Source of the DNA: Prochlorococcus sp. AG-402-O16
GTDB lineage: Bacteria > Cyanobacteriota > Cyanobacteriia > PCC-6307 > Cyanobiaceae
DNA length: 64,000 bases
Direction: 5' to 3'
NCBI GenBank assembly: GCA_003216415.1
Contig: QCIY01000008.1
Span: forward strand, 22,746 to 86,745
In this document: one piece after another, positions 49,090 through 58,326 of the stretch
Layout: every line of letters starts with the position of its first letter
Position numbering within the stretch: position 1 is the first letter of the stretch
Notes under the pieces: model-generated
Told to the model about the DNA's origin: nothing
Seen by the model: the letters and a program-made list of their open reading frames with translations, nothing else
The model's database searches: none
Position numbers and translations under genes: made by a program

Positions 49090-50421
49090 TTAAGCTGCTT
49101 TATCATAATTTGACATCATCCTAAGTCTTTTCAAGGCTTTTGCTTCTAATTGTCTCACTCTTTCTCTTGACACACCAATATCTTTACCTATTGCTGCAAG
49201 AGTAGCTTCTTCAGTTCCATCCAAGCCAAATCTTTTTTTCATAATTTCTTGTTCTCTTTCATTTAATTGAGCAAGCCAACTGCTTAAATGTTCTGTCAGA
49301 ATAGATCGATCCATGCCTTCCATAGGATCTTCGCTATTAGGGTCAGGAATGAGTTCCCCAAGAGTACTTCTATCTTCTTCTCCTCTCGCGTGAGCATCAA
49401 GGGATGCACAAGGAGCACTTTGAGAAATTAAGTCTTCTAAGTCTTTTTGTTCAATTCCCATGGCTGTTGCCATTTCCAATCTGCTTGGCTGCCTGCCTAG
49501 TTTATGAGATAAATCTCTTGAAACCCTCCTCATTTTTGATAGTTTTTCACTAATGTGAATGGGTAATCTTATAGTTCTAGCACTATTATCTATAGCTCTC
49601 GTCATTCCTTGCCGAATCCACCAATAGGCGTAAGTAGAAAATTTATATCCCATTTTTGGGTCAAATTTGTCAACGGCTCTTTCAAGACCTATTGTTCCTT
49701 CTTGTATTAAATCTAATAATTCTAAGCCTTGGTTTTGATATTTCTTTGCTACTGATACAACTAGTCTGAGATTTGCTTCCATCATTTTGTCTCTGGCTCT
49801 TAAACCTCTTTTCAACTGTTTCCATTCATCATGTTTATTATAATTTTTAAAATATCTTTCAAGGCAAGAAATTAATTTTGCAAAACTATTTTTTGATTGA
49901 CTCTCTATTTTACTGAAGTTTTCTTTACCTGCATAAATACTTTTCTCTAAATCATATTTAAATGACGTTTTTGGATCAGTGTCTTTTTCTATATTTTTAA
50001 GGCTTATATTTGATTTAATATTAAAATCACTTTTAAGAGCTAATGCTTCAGAGAGTTCGTTGTTTTCTGTTACCGATTTAATTAGGTTTTTTAACGTTTG
50101 AACTTTTTTAGCTAAATCAATTTCATCTTCTCCAGTCAACAATGGAACTCTGCCAATACTAGATAAGTAATGACCTATAGAATCGGTTACAAATCGTGTT
50201 GATCTTTTTTGGTTTTGTTTTGATGTTGATCTGGATTTTTTATTTTTCGATTCATTACCAGTATTTGGTAACTTAGGTTCTTCTACGTTATTTTTCGAAG
50301 AACTCTTAAAAGATTTTGTTAAATCTGTTTTTGTTTTGCGAGAATTACTCGCAGTGTTTGGTAATCTAGGCTCATCAAAATTGGATGACGAGCTCTTTGC
50401 AGATTCCAGAGGGATCCCCAT
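49090..50421 (-). CDS. RpoD-like RNA polymerase sigma factor, probably group 2
   Basis: This sigma-70 protein of 443 residues directs RNA polymerase to promoters. Region 1.2 is DSIGHYLSSIGRVPLL, and region 2 is EANLRLVVSVAKKYQNQGLELLDLIQEG followed by FSTYAYWWIRQGMTRAI. Region 3 starts RLPIHISEKL, and region 4 ends with SRERVRQLEAKALKRLR. The long N-terminus is low-complexity and holds two copies of an EPxLPNT motif. I infer group 2 (non-essential, condition-specific) from the lack of a region 1.1. An AGGAGG is eight bases before the ATG at 50421; a GTG three bases earlier is the alternative start. The upstream 50425-50626 gap is A+T-rich with no gene seen. Confidence 0.92.
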   Translation of the reverse strand: MGIPLESAKSSSSNFDEPRLPNTASNSRKTKTDLTKSFKSSSKNNVEEPKLPNTGNESKNKKSRSTSKQNQKRSTRFVTDSIGHYLSSIGRVPLLTGEDEIDLAKKVQTLKNLIKSVTENNELSEALALKSDFNIKSNISLKNIEKDTDPKTSFKYDLEKSIYAGKENFSKIESQSKNSFAKLISCLERYFKNYNKHDEWKQLKRGLRARDKMMEANLRLVVSVAKKYQNQGLELLDLIQEGTIGLERAVDKFDPKMGYKFSTYAYWWIRQGMTRAIDNSARTIRLPIHISEKLSKMRRVSRDLSHKLGRQPSRLEMATAMGIEQKDLEDLISQSAPCASLDAHARGEEDRSTLGELIPDPNSEDPMEGMDRSILTEHLSSWLAQLNEREQEIMKKRFGLDGTEEATLAAIGKDIGVSRERVRQLEAKALKRLRMMSNYDKAA

Positions 50422-50626
50422 CACCCTGGCCTCCTAAAATAATGGATTTTTTAGAAAACTAGCACTGAAATTGAAATAAAAACTACTTTTACTTTGAAAC
50501 TTTAAAGACAATAAAATCTTTTTTTTTTGAAATTTCTTGAAATCAGTTGATACGATAGGGTTTTGCAGAATATAAAAATTTTTAAAATATTAAGTATTTT
50601 TTTTAAATGTTATAAAAATCAATATT

Positions 50627-52705
50627 TTATTTATTTATGAGGTCAATTTGTGATCGATTAATAATTGAGTCAAATGCATATTTTTCATAAGAACCATCTT
50701 CTTTCATTCTCCAAGAAAAATAATCATCTTTAATGTATGTTTGTAACAGTGAGTATAATAGCGATTTTAATTTTAAATCTTCTATTGGAGTAACTGCTTC
50801 TATCCTTCTATCAAGGTTTCTTTTCATCCAATCGGCACTCCCAATAAAAACCTCGTGATCATTATTATTGCAAAACCAAAAAATTCTTGAGTGTTCAAGA
50901 AAATGTCCAATAATGCTTATTACCTCAATATTTTCACTTAAATTTTTTCTTTGTGGATATAAGCAACAAATACCTCTTATGATTAAACTAATTTTAACAC
51001 CTGATTGAGAAGCTATATATAGTAGTTCAATTATTTCTGGGTCTACTAAAGAATTCATTTTTGCAATTATTTCAGCTTTTTTACCTTCTCTAGCATGTTT
51101 AATTTCTCTTTTAATGAGAAAAATAAATTTCTCTCTCAGGGATGATGGAGATACTAATAATTTTTGATAAGATTTTTGTTTAGAAAAACCTGATAAGTAA
51201 TTAAATAACTCAAGTAAATCTGATGCAATATCGGGATCTGTAGAAAGTAATCCTAAATCTGTATAAAATCTTGAAGTATTAGAATTATAGTTGCCTGTGC
51301 CAATATGAAAATAATTTCTTAAACTGCCTTTTTCTTTACGAACTATTAAAGCTATTTTTGTATGTGTTTTAAATCCTATAATTCCATATACAACATGAAT
51401 TCCAGCTTGTTCAAGTTGTTTTGCCCATTGAATATTATTATCTTCATCAAATCTTGCTTTAAGTTCAACAAGAGTCATTACCTCTTTCCCATTTTCTGCA
51501 GCTCTCATTAAGGCTTCGATTATAGGCGAATCCTTGGATACTCTATATAAAGTTATTTTTATAGCCATTACAAGTGGATCATCAGCAGCTCTGTTTATGA
51601 ATTCTTCAACCGAAGTTTTAAATGAGTCATAGGGATGATGAAGGAGAACATCTTTTTTCCTAAGTACCTTGAAAATAGAACTATAATTTTTGTTTGAGGG
51701 AGAATCTAAATTTTTTAATAGCGGGTGAGTTTTTCCGATTAGCAGATCTTCTTTTAAATCTTCTCTATTAATTTTTGTAAGCTGATTTAAATCATCAAGG
51801 CCTAATAAACTTTTGCAAAAGTATATATATTCCTCTTGTATGGAGATACTTTCAGTGAGTGATTTTAAAATGTTTTCTGGTATATCTGATTCAACTTCTA
51901 ATCTAACAACGTCACCTCCTAATCTTCTCTTCTGCAAACTTTTTTCAACTGCCAGAAGAAGATCATCTGCTTCTAGTTCTTTCAATTCTAAATCTGCATC
52001 TCTTGTCACTCTAAAAAAAGAATAATTCATACATTCCATGCCGTTAAATAAAGCATTTATATTATTACCAATTAAATCTTCAACACATATGAAAAAGTGA
52101 GTATTTTCATCATTAATTTCTAATATTTCATTAGGAATTTTTATAAAGCGATTTATATTTTTTGTTGGTATTTTTATTCTGACAAACTGTTTTTTTGAAT
52201 GTTCGTTATCCCTTATTATAGCTGCTATATTTAGACTTAAATTACTTATAAAAGGGAATGGATGTGCAGGATCAATAACTAATGGAGTTAATAAAGGAAA
52301 TATAGATGTAGAAAAGTAATTAGTACACCAATTTTTTTGATTTTCACTAAGTTCATTATATTTTTTTATAAATATGCCTTGTTTTCTTAGTTCATTATTT
52401 AATTCATTATTTACATAGTTTTCTTGCAGGTTAGTTAATTCTTTTACCTCCTTGTTGATTTTTTTTAATTGCTCTTTAGGGGTAAGACCATCAATACTTT
52501 TTTTTGTAATTTCTGCTTCAACTTGAGCCTTTAGAGAAGCTATCCTTACCATAAAAAATTCGTCTAGATTATTACTAAAAATTGAGCAAAATTTGACTTT
52601 ATCTAGTACTTTGTACTCTTTTTCCATACCAGTAAGGAGTACTCTTTTATTGAATTCAATCCAACTTAATTCTCTATTAATAAAAATATCGGCCTGTTTT
52701 TTCAT
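50627..52705 (-). CDS. ppk: Polyphosphate kinase 1
   Basis: PPK1 makes and degrades polyphosphate from ATP. The N-terminal domain begins FINRELSWIEFNKRVL, the head domain LTPLVIDPAHPFPFISNLSLN follows, and the catalytic part has LLHHPYDSF, ITLYRVSKDSPI and the phospho-histidine block HIGTGNYNSNTSRFYTDLG (about residues 434-452). IRGICCLYPQ and DWMKRNLDRRIEAV are also present. Length is 692 residues, typical. It shares one base with the MFS gene upstream, giving coupled translation. Confidence 0.97.
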   Translation of the reverse strand: MKKQADIFINRELSWIEFNKRVLLTGMEKEYKVLDKVKFCSIFSNNLDEFFMVRIASLKAQVEAEITKKSIDGLTPKEQLKKINKEVKELTNLQENYVNNELNNELRKQGIFIKKYNELSENQKNWCTNYFSTSIFPLLTPLVIDPAHPFPFISNLSLNIAAIIRDNEHSKKQFVRIKIPTKNINRFIKIPNEILEINDENTHFFICVEDLIGNNINALFNGMECMNYSFFRVTRDADLELKELEADDLLLAVEKSLQKRRLGGDVVRLEVESDIPENILKSLTESISIQEEYIYFCKSLLGLDDLNQLTKINREDLKEDLLIGKTHPLLKNLDSPSNKNYSSIFKVLRKKDVLLHHPYDSFKTSVEEFINRAADDPLVMAIKITLYRVSKDSPIIEALMRAAENGKEVMTLVELKARFDEDNNIQWAKQLEQAGIHVVYGIIGFKTHTKIALIVRKEKGSLRNYFHIGTGNYNSNTSRFYTDLGLLSTDPDIASDLLELFNYLSGFSKQKSYQKLLVSPSSLREKFIFLIKREIKHAREGKKAEIIAKMNSLVDPEIIELLYIASQSGVKISLIIRGICCLYPQRKNLSENIEVISIIGHFLEHSRIFWFCNNNDHEVFIGSADWMKRNLDRRIEAVTPIEDLKLKSLLYSLLQTYIKDDYFSWRMKEDGSYEKYAFDSIINRSQIDLINK

Positions 52706-53988
52706 TAAACTGCTTTTGATTTTTGATTATTAATTGAATTATTATTTTTACCCTCTGCAATAAGATATATCATGAAAATTAAGATAACGGAACCAGCAAT
52801 AAATGGTGTTTTAGGCCCAAAGCTATCATAAACTCGCCCAGCCATAGCTATTCCTAAAACTCCCCCAAGGCTCTGAAGACCTTGCAAGTTACTTAGAATC
52901 GAACCTTGTTTATCAATGTCTAACTTTTTTGATATTAGTGCTCTTAAGGTAGGTGTAATTAAACCTGCTCCAATAGCTAAAAATGATACAGCTGAATAAA
53001 TATTAGTTGTTGCATTTTCTTTTGGAACAGTTATTAAAAGTGAACATGCTATAAGAATGAAGCCTGATCCTATAAGTGTTAACTTCATTTCACCGAATTG
53101 CTTTACTAGAGGCCCAATAAGTACTCCTTGAACAATAATTGCAATAATTCCAACCACTACTAGAGTTCCACTTGATGCTTTGGTTGTCCAGCCTAAAGAT
53201 TCTTGAAGGAAAAATATTAGAATATTTGTCAATCCAGTAAATGCAATAAAATAAATAAAAAATGCTAGTGATAATTTTCTAATCTTTTCTTCTTTAAATA
53301 CTGTAAAAAGCTGTTTAAAGGGGTTTTTAAGAATCGTTTGAAATTTATTTGAGGTACTACTAGGTTTTGTTTCTGGTAAGTAAAAGAATACTAAGAGAAA
53401 GTTTATTATTGGAATAATTGAAGCTATTAAAACTGGAATAATAAAATTATTATTTGTATTTTTTGCAAAAATTACAACGAAAATATTTCCCAAGAAAAAA
53501 CTTAAACCAAAAGCTACACCAATCAGTCCAAATGTTTTTGCTCTTTTTTCAGGACTTGAAATATCTGCAAGTATAGTTGTTGCTGTGGCTGCAGTCCCTC
53601 CGCTTAAACCGTCAATAAGTCTTGCTAGGAACAATAAAAATAAAGGGATAGATGCTATGGAATTTGACCAATTAAAAAGAACCGTAAAGGATAATATCGA
53701 AATTCCTATTACTGAGCCGGTAATACAAAAAAGAGTTACAGGTCTTCTTCCGTATCTGTCACTCAATAGTCCTATGAAAGGAGAAGCTGTGAATTGAGCT
53801 AATTGGTAAGTGCATGATAATAAGCCATATGTGCTAGCTCTAGAGTCAAAAAGTAAAACAAAAGAGGGTAAAATGGGTAAAAGTATACTTTCACTTAATC
53901 GATCATTTAGAAGAGTGATAAAAGCACTCAGGAGAGTAAATTTTTTGTTTGGTTTCAATAAACTTTCTTTCACAATATTTACCTTCAT
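52705..53988 (-). CDS. Major facilitator superfamily transporter (multidrug/TetA-like)
   Basis: This 427-residue integral membrane protein has twelve hydrophobic segments, typical of the drug:H+ antiporter branch of the MFS. The loop 2-3 signature GLLSDRYGRRPV is present near residue 75. LFLARLIDGLSGG contains the transmembrane-4 arginine typical of this branch, and a middle-loop stretch of mostly polar residues separates the two halves. The substrate cannot be read from sequence. It overlaps ppk by one base and is divergent from cobA with only 30 bases between starts. Confidence 0.9.
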   Translation of the reverse strand: MKVNIVKESLLKPNKKFTLLSAFITLLNDRLSESILLPILPSFVLLFDSRASTYGLLSCTYQLAQFTASPFIGLLSDRYGRRPVTLFCITGSVIGISILSFTVLFNWSNSIASIPLFLLFLARLIDGLSGGTAATATTILADISSPEKRAKTFGLIGVAFGLSFFLGNIFVVIFAKNTNNNFIIPVLIASIIPIINFLLVFFYLPETKPSSTSNKFQTILKNPFKQLFTVFKEEKIRKLSLAFFIYFIAFTGLTNILIFFLQESLGWTTKASSGTLVVVGIIAIIVQGVLIGPLVKQFGEMKLTLIGSGFILIACSLLITVPKENATTNIYSAVSFLAIGAGLITPTLRALISKKLDIDKQGSILSNLQGLQSLGGVLGIAMAGRVYDSFGPKTPFIAGSVILIFMIYLIAEGKNNNSINNQKSKAV

Positions 53989-54018
53989 TGCGATTAACTT
54001 CTACTACCATACTTGTTA

Positions 54019-54834
54019 ATGGAGATTAATGTGCCTGGCATTGTTTATTTAGTTGGAGCAGGTCCTGGTGACCCTGAGCTTTTAACTTTAAAAGCTTTAC
54101 GTCTAATAAAAAATTGTGATGCATTAGTGCATGATGCTCTAATTCCAGATGAAATCATCAAAGAAGCAAGAAAAAATACAGAGATTTTTCATGTTGGTAA
54201 AAGAGCTGGGAAGTGTTCTGTACCTCAGGCTGAGACTAATGCTCTTATTTTAAAACTGGCAAAAGAAGGTAAAAATGTTGTAAGGCTGAAAGGGGGAGAT
54301 CCTTTTGTTTTTTCTAGGGGTGGTGAAGAAGTAACGTTTTTAGAAAAAAAAGGAGTTTCAGTTGAAATAGTACCTGGTATAACTTCGGGTATTGCAGCTC
54401 CTTCATATTTTGGTATTCCCCTTACTCATAGAGATGCTGCGAGCTCTGTAACTTTCGTAACTGGTCATGAGCATGTAGATAAAGAAAAAAAAAGTGTTAA
54501 TTGGAGAGATTTAGCAAAATCTTCAGATAGCTTAGTAATTTATATGGGTATAAAAAATATTGAATTTATTGTAGAAGAATTAATTTTAGGTGGTTTAAGT
54601 CAGAATACTAAGTGCGCTGTAATTCAAGAGGCAACTTTGAAAAATCAAAAATGTTTTATAGAGAAATTAGATAAATTGGCTGATAAAATCAAAGATAAAG
54701 AATTTTTATCTCCATCAATTATCATTATTGGAAAAATTGTTGAATTTAAGGTTAATAACAATATAACTAAAGTATCTGACGTCTATTTATCTGATATTAG
54801 TAAGGTTCAATTATATAACAAATCCCAAAAGTAA
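54019..54834 (+). CDS. cobA: Uroporphyrinogen-III C-methyltransferase
   Basis: CobA/SumT methylates uroporphyrinogen III at C2 and C7 to precorrin-2, the entry to cobalamin and siroheme. The SAM-methyltransferase block VYLVGAGPGDPELLT (about residues 8-22) is followed by VRLKGGDPFVFSRGGEE (about 92-108), GITSGIAAPSYFGIPLTHR and the C-terminal VIQEATLKNQ. An in-frame TTG lies at 54013, six bases earlier; I chose the ATG at 54019, giving 271 residues. It is divergent from the MFS gene and overlaps the convergent pabC by 28 bases. queG in this window uses cobalamin. Confidence 0.93.
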   Translation: MEINVPGIVYLVGAGPGDPELLTLKALRLIKNCDALVHDALIPDEIIKEARKNTEIFHVGKRAGKCSVPQAETNALILKLAKEGKNVVRLKGGDPFVFSRGGEEVTFLEKKGVSVEIVPGITSGIAAPSYFGIPLTHRDAASSVTFVTGHEHVDKEKKSVNWRDLAKSSDSLVIYMGIKNIEFIVEELILGGLSQNTKCAVIQEATLKNQKCFIEKLDKLADKIKDKEFLSPSIIIIGKIVEFKVNNNITKVSDVYLSDISKVQLYNKSQK

Positions 54835-55634
54835 ATTGGATCTAATTTATGGCTAAGCTCTAAATCATTAACCTGATTAATTTGTCTGCAAGATAAACTA
54901 TTAATTGCAAATATTATGTCATCATCCTGAAATTCTGGGTAAATTAATTCTTCTTTTACAATATTTAATTTTAAAGCATTAGCAACCATTATCCCCTCTA
55001 AACAGCCGCTCTCTTTCCTAGGTGTTATCCATTGATTATTTCTTTTAATTAGAAGATTAAATGTGCTTCCACAACAAAGTTCGCCTGACGTATTCAACAG
55101 AATAGAATCATCAAATGATTTTTCATTAGCCTCTGTCAAAACTTGTATTGCTTGATTATATGAAAATGTTTTGCATTTACTTATAAGACTGAATTCATTT
55201 ATTTTTTCCGTTTGACTAATAAAAACGCTTATGGGATTGAAATTAGGTTTTATTCTGTAGAATTCAAGCCATAAATTATCTAAATCTTTTGTACCTAAAG
55301 TGCTATTAATTGTTAGTGTTCGACCTTCATTAGTTCCTCGACTATAGTTTATCCTTACTGAAGCAAATTGATCATTAGTAAGAGATAACTGTCTAATTCC
55401 ATCATTAATAAGTTGCTTCAAAGTTAATTTATTTATTTTGAGATTAATATTCAAAATTTTGCTACTTTTTTCTAACCTTTTCAGATGTTCATCAAAAAGA
55501 ATAGGTTTGTTTTGCTTTATTAAAATGGTTTCAAATATACCATCAGCAAATTTTAATCCTCTATTATTTGCAGCAATTAATATTTTATCAATATCTAGCC
55601 ATTGATCTTTGTACCATCCTAATGTTTCCCTCAT
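54807..55634 (-). CDS. pabC: Aminodeoxychorismate lyase-like class IV PLP protein
   Basis: This 275-residue PLP-fold IV protein resembles PabC, which releases 4-aminobenzoate from aminodeoxychorismate. Family features are NNRGLKFADGIFETIL near the start, SKCKTFSYNQAIQVLTEA carrying the PLP lysine at about residue 150, and a CCGSTFNLLI block plus SGCLEGIM near the C-terminus. D-amino-acid and branched-chain transaminases share the fold. The pabB gene directly upstream (4-base ATGA overlap) supports PabC strongly. Its last 28 bases overlap cobA. Confidence 0.87.
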   Translation of the reverse strand: MRETLGWYKDQWLDIDKILIAANNRGLKFADGIFETILIKQNKPILFDEHLKRLEKSSKILNINLKINKLTLKQLINDGIRQLSLTNDQFASVRINYSRGTNEGRTLTINSTLGTKDLDNLWLEFYRIKPNFNPISVFISQTEKINEFSLISKCKTFSYNQAIQVLTEANEKSFDDSILLNTSGELCCGSTFNLLIKRNNQWITPRKESGCLEGIMVANALKLNIVKEELIYPEFQDDDIIFAINSLSCRQINQVNDLELSHKLDPIYFWDLLYN

Positions 55635-56950
55635 TTTAATGAATCAATTAATGGTAAAAGTTTCCACTTTAGTTCATTAGTTTCCTCTTCAGGATTAGAG
55701 TCAATCACTATTCCGCAACCTGCATATATATTAATTTTTTTGTCTTTAATTAAAAATGATCTGATTAGTATATTACTGTCAAACTCTCCATTCCAGTCAA
55801 GCTTCAAAAATGAGCCGCAGTATGGACCGCGTTCACATTCTTCTAATTCAAAAAGTCTTTGACATGATCTTAATTTAGGTGCTCCAGTTATAGAACCCCC
55901 AGGCCAACATGCTTTTAGTAAATCAATCCAGTTCTTTCCTTTTTTTAATTTACCTCTGATTACAGAAGTTAGATGATGAACTTTTAAGAAACTTTCAAGT
56001 TTTAATATTTCTGGCACCATAATACTTCCCGTCTCACAAACTTTACTTAAGTCATTCCTTATAAGGTCGACAATCATAATATTTTCAGCTCTATCTTTTT
56101 CGTTTGTTATCAAATCGATAGCATTCAGTGCGTCTTGATTTAAATCTTTATCTCTGGATCTAGTTCCTTTGATAGGTCTTGATTCTACAAAATTTTTATT
56201 ATCTATTTTTATAAATCTTTCTGGCGATGTAGATAATACCGCCTCTTTATAATTATCAAAATTATTTACTATTATTCCTCCAAAGGGAGCTCTTAATTTG
56301 CTTCTTATTTTTAAATATATATCTAAAGGATTATAGTTTTTGGAAGATTCAATTTCGCATTTAGTTGTTAAGTTTGCTTGAAATAAATCTCCTAAAGAAA
56401 TTAATTTTTTCAATTTTAAAATATTTTCCTGAAATTTTTCGGCCATTTCGTCCAAATTAATTTTTGAAAAATCAAAATTCAAATTTGTTTGAATAATATT
56501 TTCTTCTTCAATAGTATTTATATTGTTGATTATATTTTTATAATTCATCAGTTCATATGAGTTTGTGCCTTCAATAATTATTTCTTTTTTTATTAGATTA
56601 CATTTAATTATCGGATCATATGATGCAATCCATAAAGTCGCCATATCAGATTGTCGCCATGGGTTTTTTGGTTCAATGTATACTCCAGCTTCATAACTTA
56701 ACCATCCAATCCAAAATCCTTTTTCAATATCTTTTAAATTTTCAAAGGGATTATTAGGTTTGTCTAAGTTATTAATATCTCTTGATTCAATTATTTTTTT
56801 AGGTTTAATTCCTATTATTGACCATTCCCCATTTTCTTTGCCATCACTGTCTAACCAAGCTAATCCTTTATCTCCGAATTGTTTTGTTAGATGATGAGTA
56901 ATCCGTGCTGGATCTATCCATTTTTCTAGAATTATTTTTTTTATTTTCAT
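55631..56950 (-). CDS. pabB: Aminodeoxychorismate synthase component I
   Basis: PabB converts chorismate to 4-amino-4-deoxychorismate for folate. The chorismate-enzyme fold has STSPERFIKI, then PIKGTRSRD (about residue 255), where the lysine of PIKGT is diagnostic for PabB over anthranilate synthase, which has PIAGT. IMIVDLIRNDLSKVC and WPGGSITGAPKLRSC follow. No glutaminase domain is fused, so a PabA/TrpG partner is needed from elsewhere. Length is 439 residues. ATGA overlaps on both sides (queC and pabC) show coupled translation in the queE-queC-pabB-pabC order. Confidence 0.93.
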   Translation of the reverse strand: MKIKKIILEKWIDPARITHHLTKQFGDKGLAWLDSDGKENGEWSIIGIKPKKIIESRDINNLDKPNNPFENLKDIEKGFWIGWLSYEAGVYIEPKNPWRQSDMATLWIASYDPIIKCNLIKKEIIIEGTNSYELMNYKNIINNINTIEEENIIQTNLNFDFSKINLDEMAEKFQENILKLKKLISLGDLFQANLTTKCEIESSKNYNPLDIYLKIRSKLRAPFGGIIVNNFDNYKEAVLSTSPERFIKIDNKNFVESRPIKGTRSRDKDLNQDALNAIDLITNEKDRAENIMIVDLIRNDLSKVCETGSIMVPEILKLESFLKVHHLTSVIRGKLKKGKNWIDLLKACWPGGSITGAPKLRSCQRLFELEECERGPYCGSFLKLDWNGEFDSNILIRSFLIKDKKINIYAGCGIVIDSNPEEETNELKWKLLPLIDSLK

Positions 56951-57621
56951 TTTATATTTTTTTTATTAAGCCATTTTTCATAAGCGGCATTTCTAATTCT
57001 GCAGCTATCACACTTTCCGCATGGTTTTGAATTACCTGAATAACAACTCCATGTTTTTTCTAAAGGGACATGATTATCAAAGGCTAATTTAAAAATTTCT
57101 TCTTTATTTAAATCTAATAGAGGGGTCCAAAGTTTTATTGGGTTATTTTCTCTGCCTCTTTTATTGGCTAGATCTGCTAATTCTTGAAATTTTTTAATGT
57201 AGTCAGGTCTGCAATCCGGATAACCAGAATAATCCAATGCATTAACTCCTAATCCTATAAAATCAGCATCTATTGCTTCGGCGTAACTTAGTGCCACGGA
57301 AATAAATATAGTATTTCTTCCAGGAACATAAGTATTAGGAATTGTATTAGTTTGAACTCCTTCTATCGGAATATTTTTTTGAGTATCAGTTAATGAAGAG
57401 CCTCCCCATAGAGACAAGTCGAGCTTAATGATCTTAAATTCTTGGATATCAAAGTGTTTTGCAATTATTGATGCAGAATGTAATTCTTTTTTATGACGTT
57501 GACCGTAATCAAATGAAAGGCCAAAAATTTTAGCTTCGGATTTTTTTGCAATACCAGTTACTGTAGAAGAATCTAAACCTCCAGATAATAAAACTACTAT
57601 CGATTTGTTTTTAAGAGTCAT
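56947..57621 (-). CDS. queC: 7-cyano-7-deazaguanine synthase QueC
   Basis: QueC uses ATP and ammonia to turn 7-carboxy-7-deazaguanine into preQ0, the queuosine precursor. The ATP-pyrophosphatase P-loop VVLLSGGLDSSTV is at about residues 8-20. Zinc cysteines are in CYSGNSKPCGKCDSCRIRNAAY near the C-terminus. FGLSFDYGQRHKKEL and VPGRNTIFIS are typical. Length is 224 residues. It overlaps pabB by four bases and follows queE by six bases, inside one operon with the folate genes. Confidence 0.95.
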   Translation of the reverse strand: MTLKNKSIVVLLSGGLDSSTVTGIAKKSEAKIFGLSFDYGQRHKKELHSASIIAKHFDIQEFKIIKLDLSLWGGSSLTDTQKNIPIEGVQTNTIPNTYVPGRNTIFISVALSYAEAIDADFIGLGVNALDYSGYPDCRPDYIKKFQELADLANKRGRENNPIKLWTPLLDLNKEEIFKLAFDNHVPLEKTWSCYSGNSKPCGKCDSCRIRNAAYEKWLNKKNIK

Positions 57622-57627
57622 ATATTT

Positions 57628-58299
57628 TTATTTAATTTTTAAGTATTTGTGAGTTTGTAGGCTCAATTTCCAATCTGGATTATTTTTTACGAAATCAATA
57701 GCAAGAGAAAAACCATTTTTATTGTTCCATGCTGGCTGTAAATAAAAAATTTTATCTTCTTTTCTTAAGCCATATTCGCTTTTTGAGAGTGGATATTGTT
57801 TTAAAGTTTCTTTTTTTATTTGAATAGCAAATTCAATATCTTCTATTTCATTTACGATTATTTTTATTTCATTACATTTTTTTAAAAAATAATTTTTTGG
57901 AGGCGAGTGTCTTTTAGGAGATAAAGTAATCCAGTCATAACTTCCTGATATCGAATTAACTCCACTTGTCTCAATATGAATTTTTATTGATTTTTGTTTT
58001 CCCCCCATCGTTATTTCTTTTATGGCTTTGCAAAAATTATCCAAGTTATGTTGTAAAGGTTCTCCACCTGTAATAACGCAGAAAGATGCCCCTTTCTCTC
58101 TAGCAATTTTTATGCGATCTATTATTTTTTCAATTGATATAGAGGGGTATTTGTTCTCATCCCATGAATTCTTGGTATCGCACCACGAACACCCAACTTT
58201 ACAGCCAGCTAATCTTACAAAAAAAGCACTTTTCCCAGCGTGATAGCCTTCACCTTGTAATGAATGAAATTGTTCGACTAAGGGTAAAAAATTTGTCAT
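57628..58299 (-). CDS. queE: 7-carboxy-7-deazaguanine synthase QueE (radical SAM)
   Basis: QueE rearranges 6-carboxy-tetrahydropterin to 7-carboxy-7-deazaguanine. It starts LVEQFHSLQGEGYHAGKSAFFVRLAG, then the radical-SAM cluster cysteines in CKVGCSWCDT (about residues 33-42; the two-residue gap before the last cysteine is normal for QueE). VITGGEPLQH is the SAM-binding glycine block, followed by IHIETSGVNSI and LSPKRH. Length is 223 residues. It is the promoter-proximal gene of the que/pab run, starting 27 bases after the pyrG stop upstream of it. Confidence 0.95.
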   Translation of the reverse strand: MTNFLPLVEQFHSLQGEGYHAGKSAFFVRLAGCKVGCSWCDTKNSWDENKYPSISIEKIIDRIKIAREKGASFCVITGGEPLQHNLDNFCKAIKEITMGGKQKSIKIHIETSGVNSISGSYDWITLSPKRHSPPKNYFLKKCNEIKIIVNEIEDIEFAIQIKKETLKQYPLSKSEYGLRKEDKIFYLQPAWNNKNGFSLAIDFVKNNPDWKLSLQTHKYLKIK

Positions 58300-58326
58300 T
58301 TATTCATTCAAAAAAAATAAGGAATA

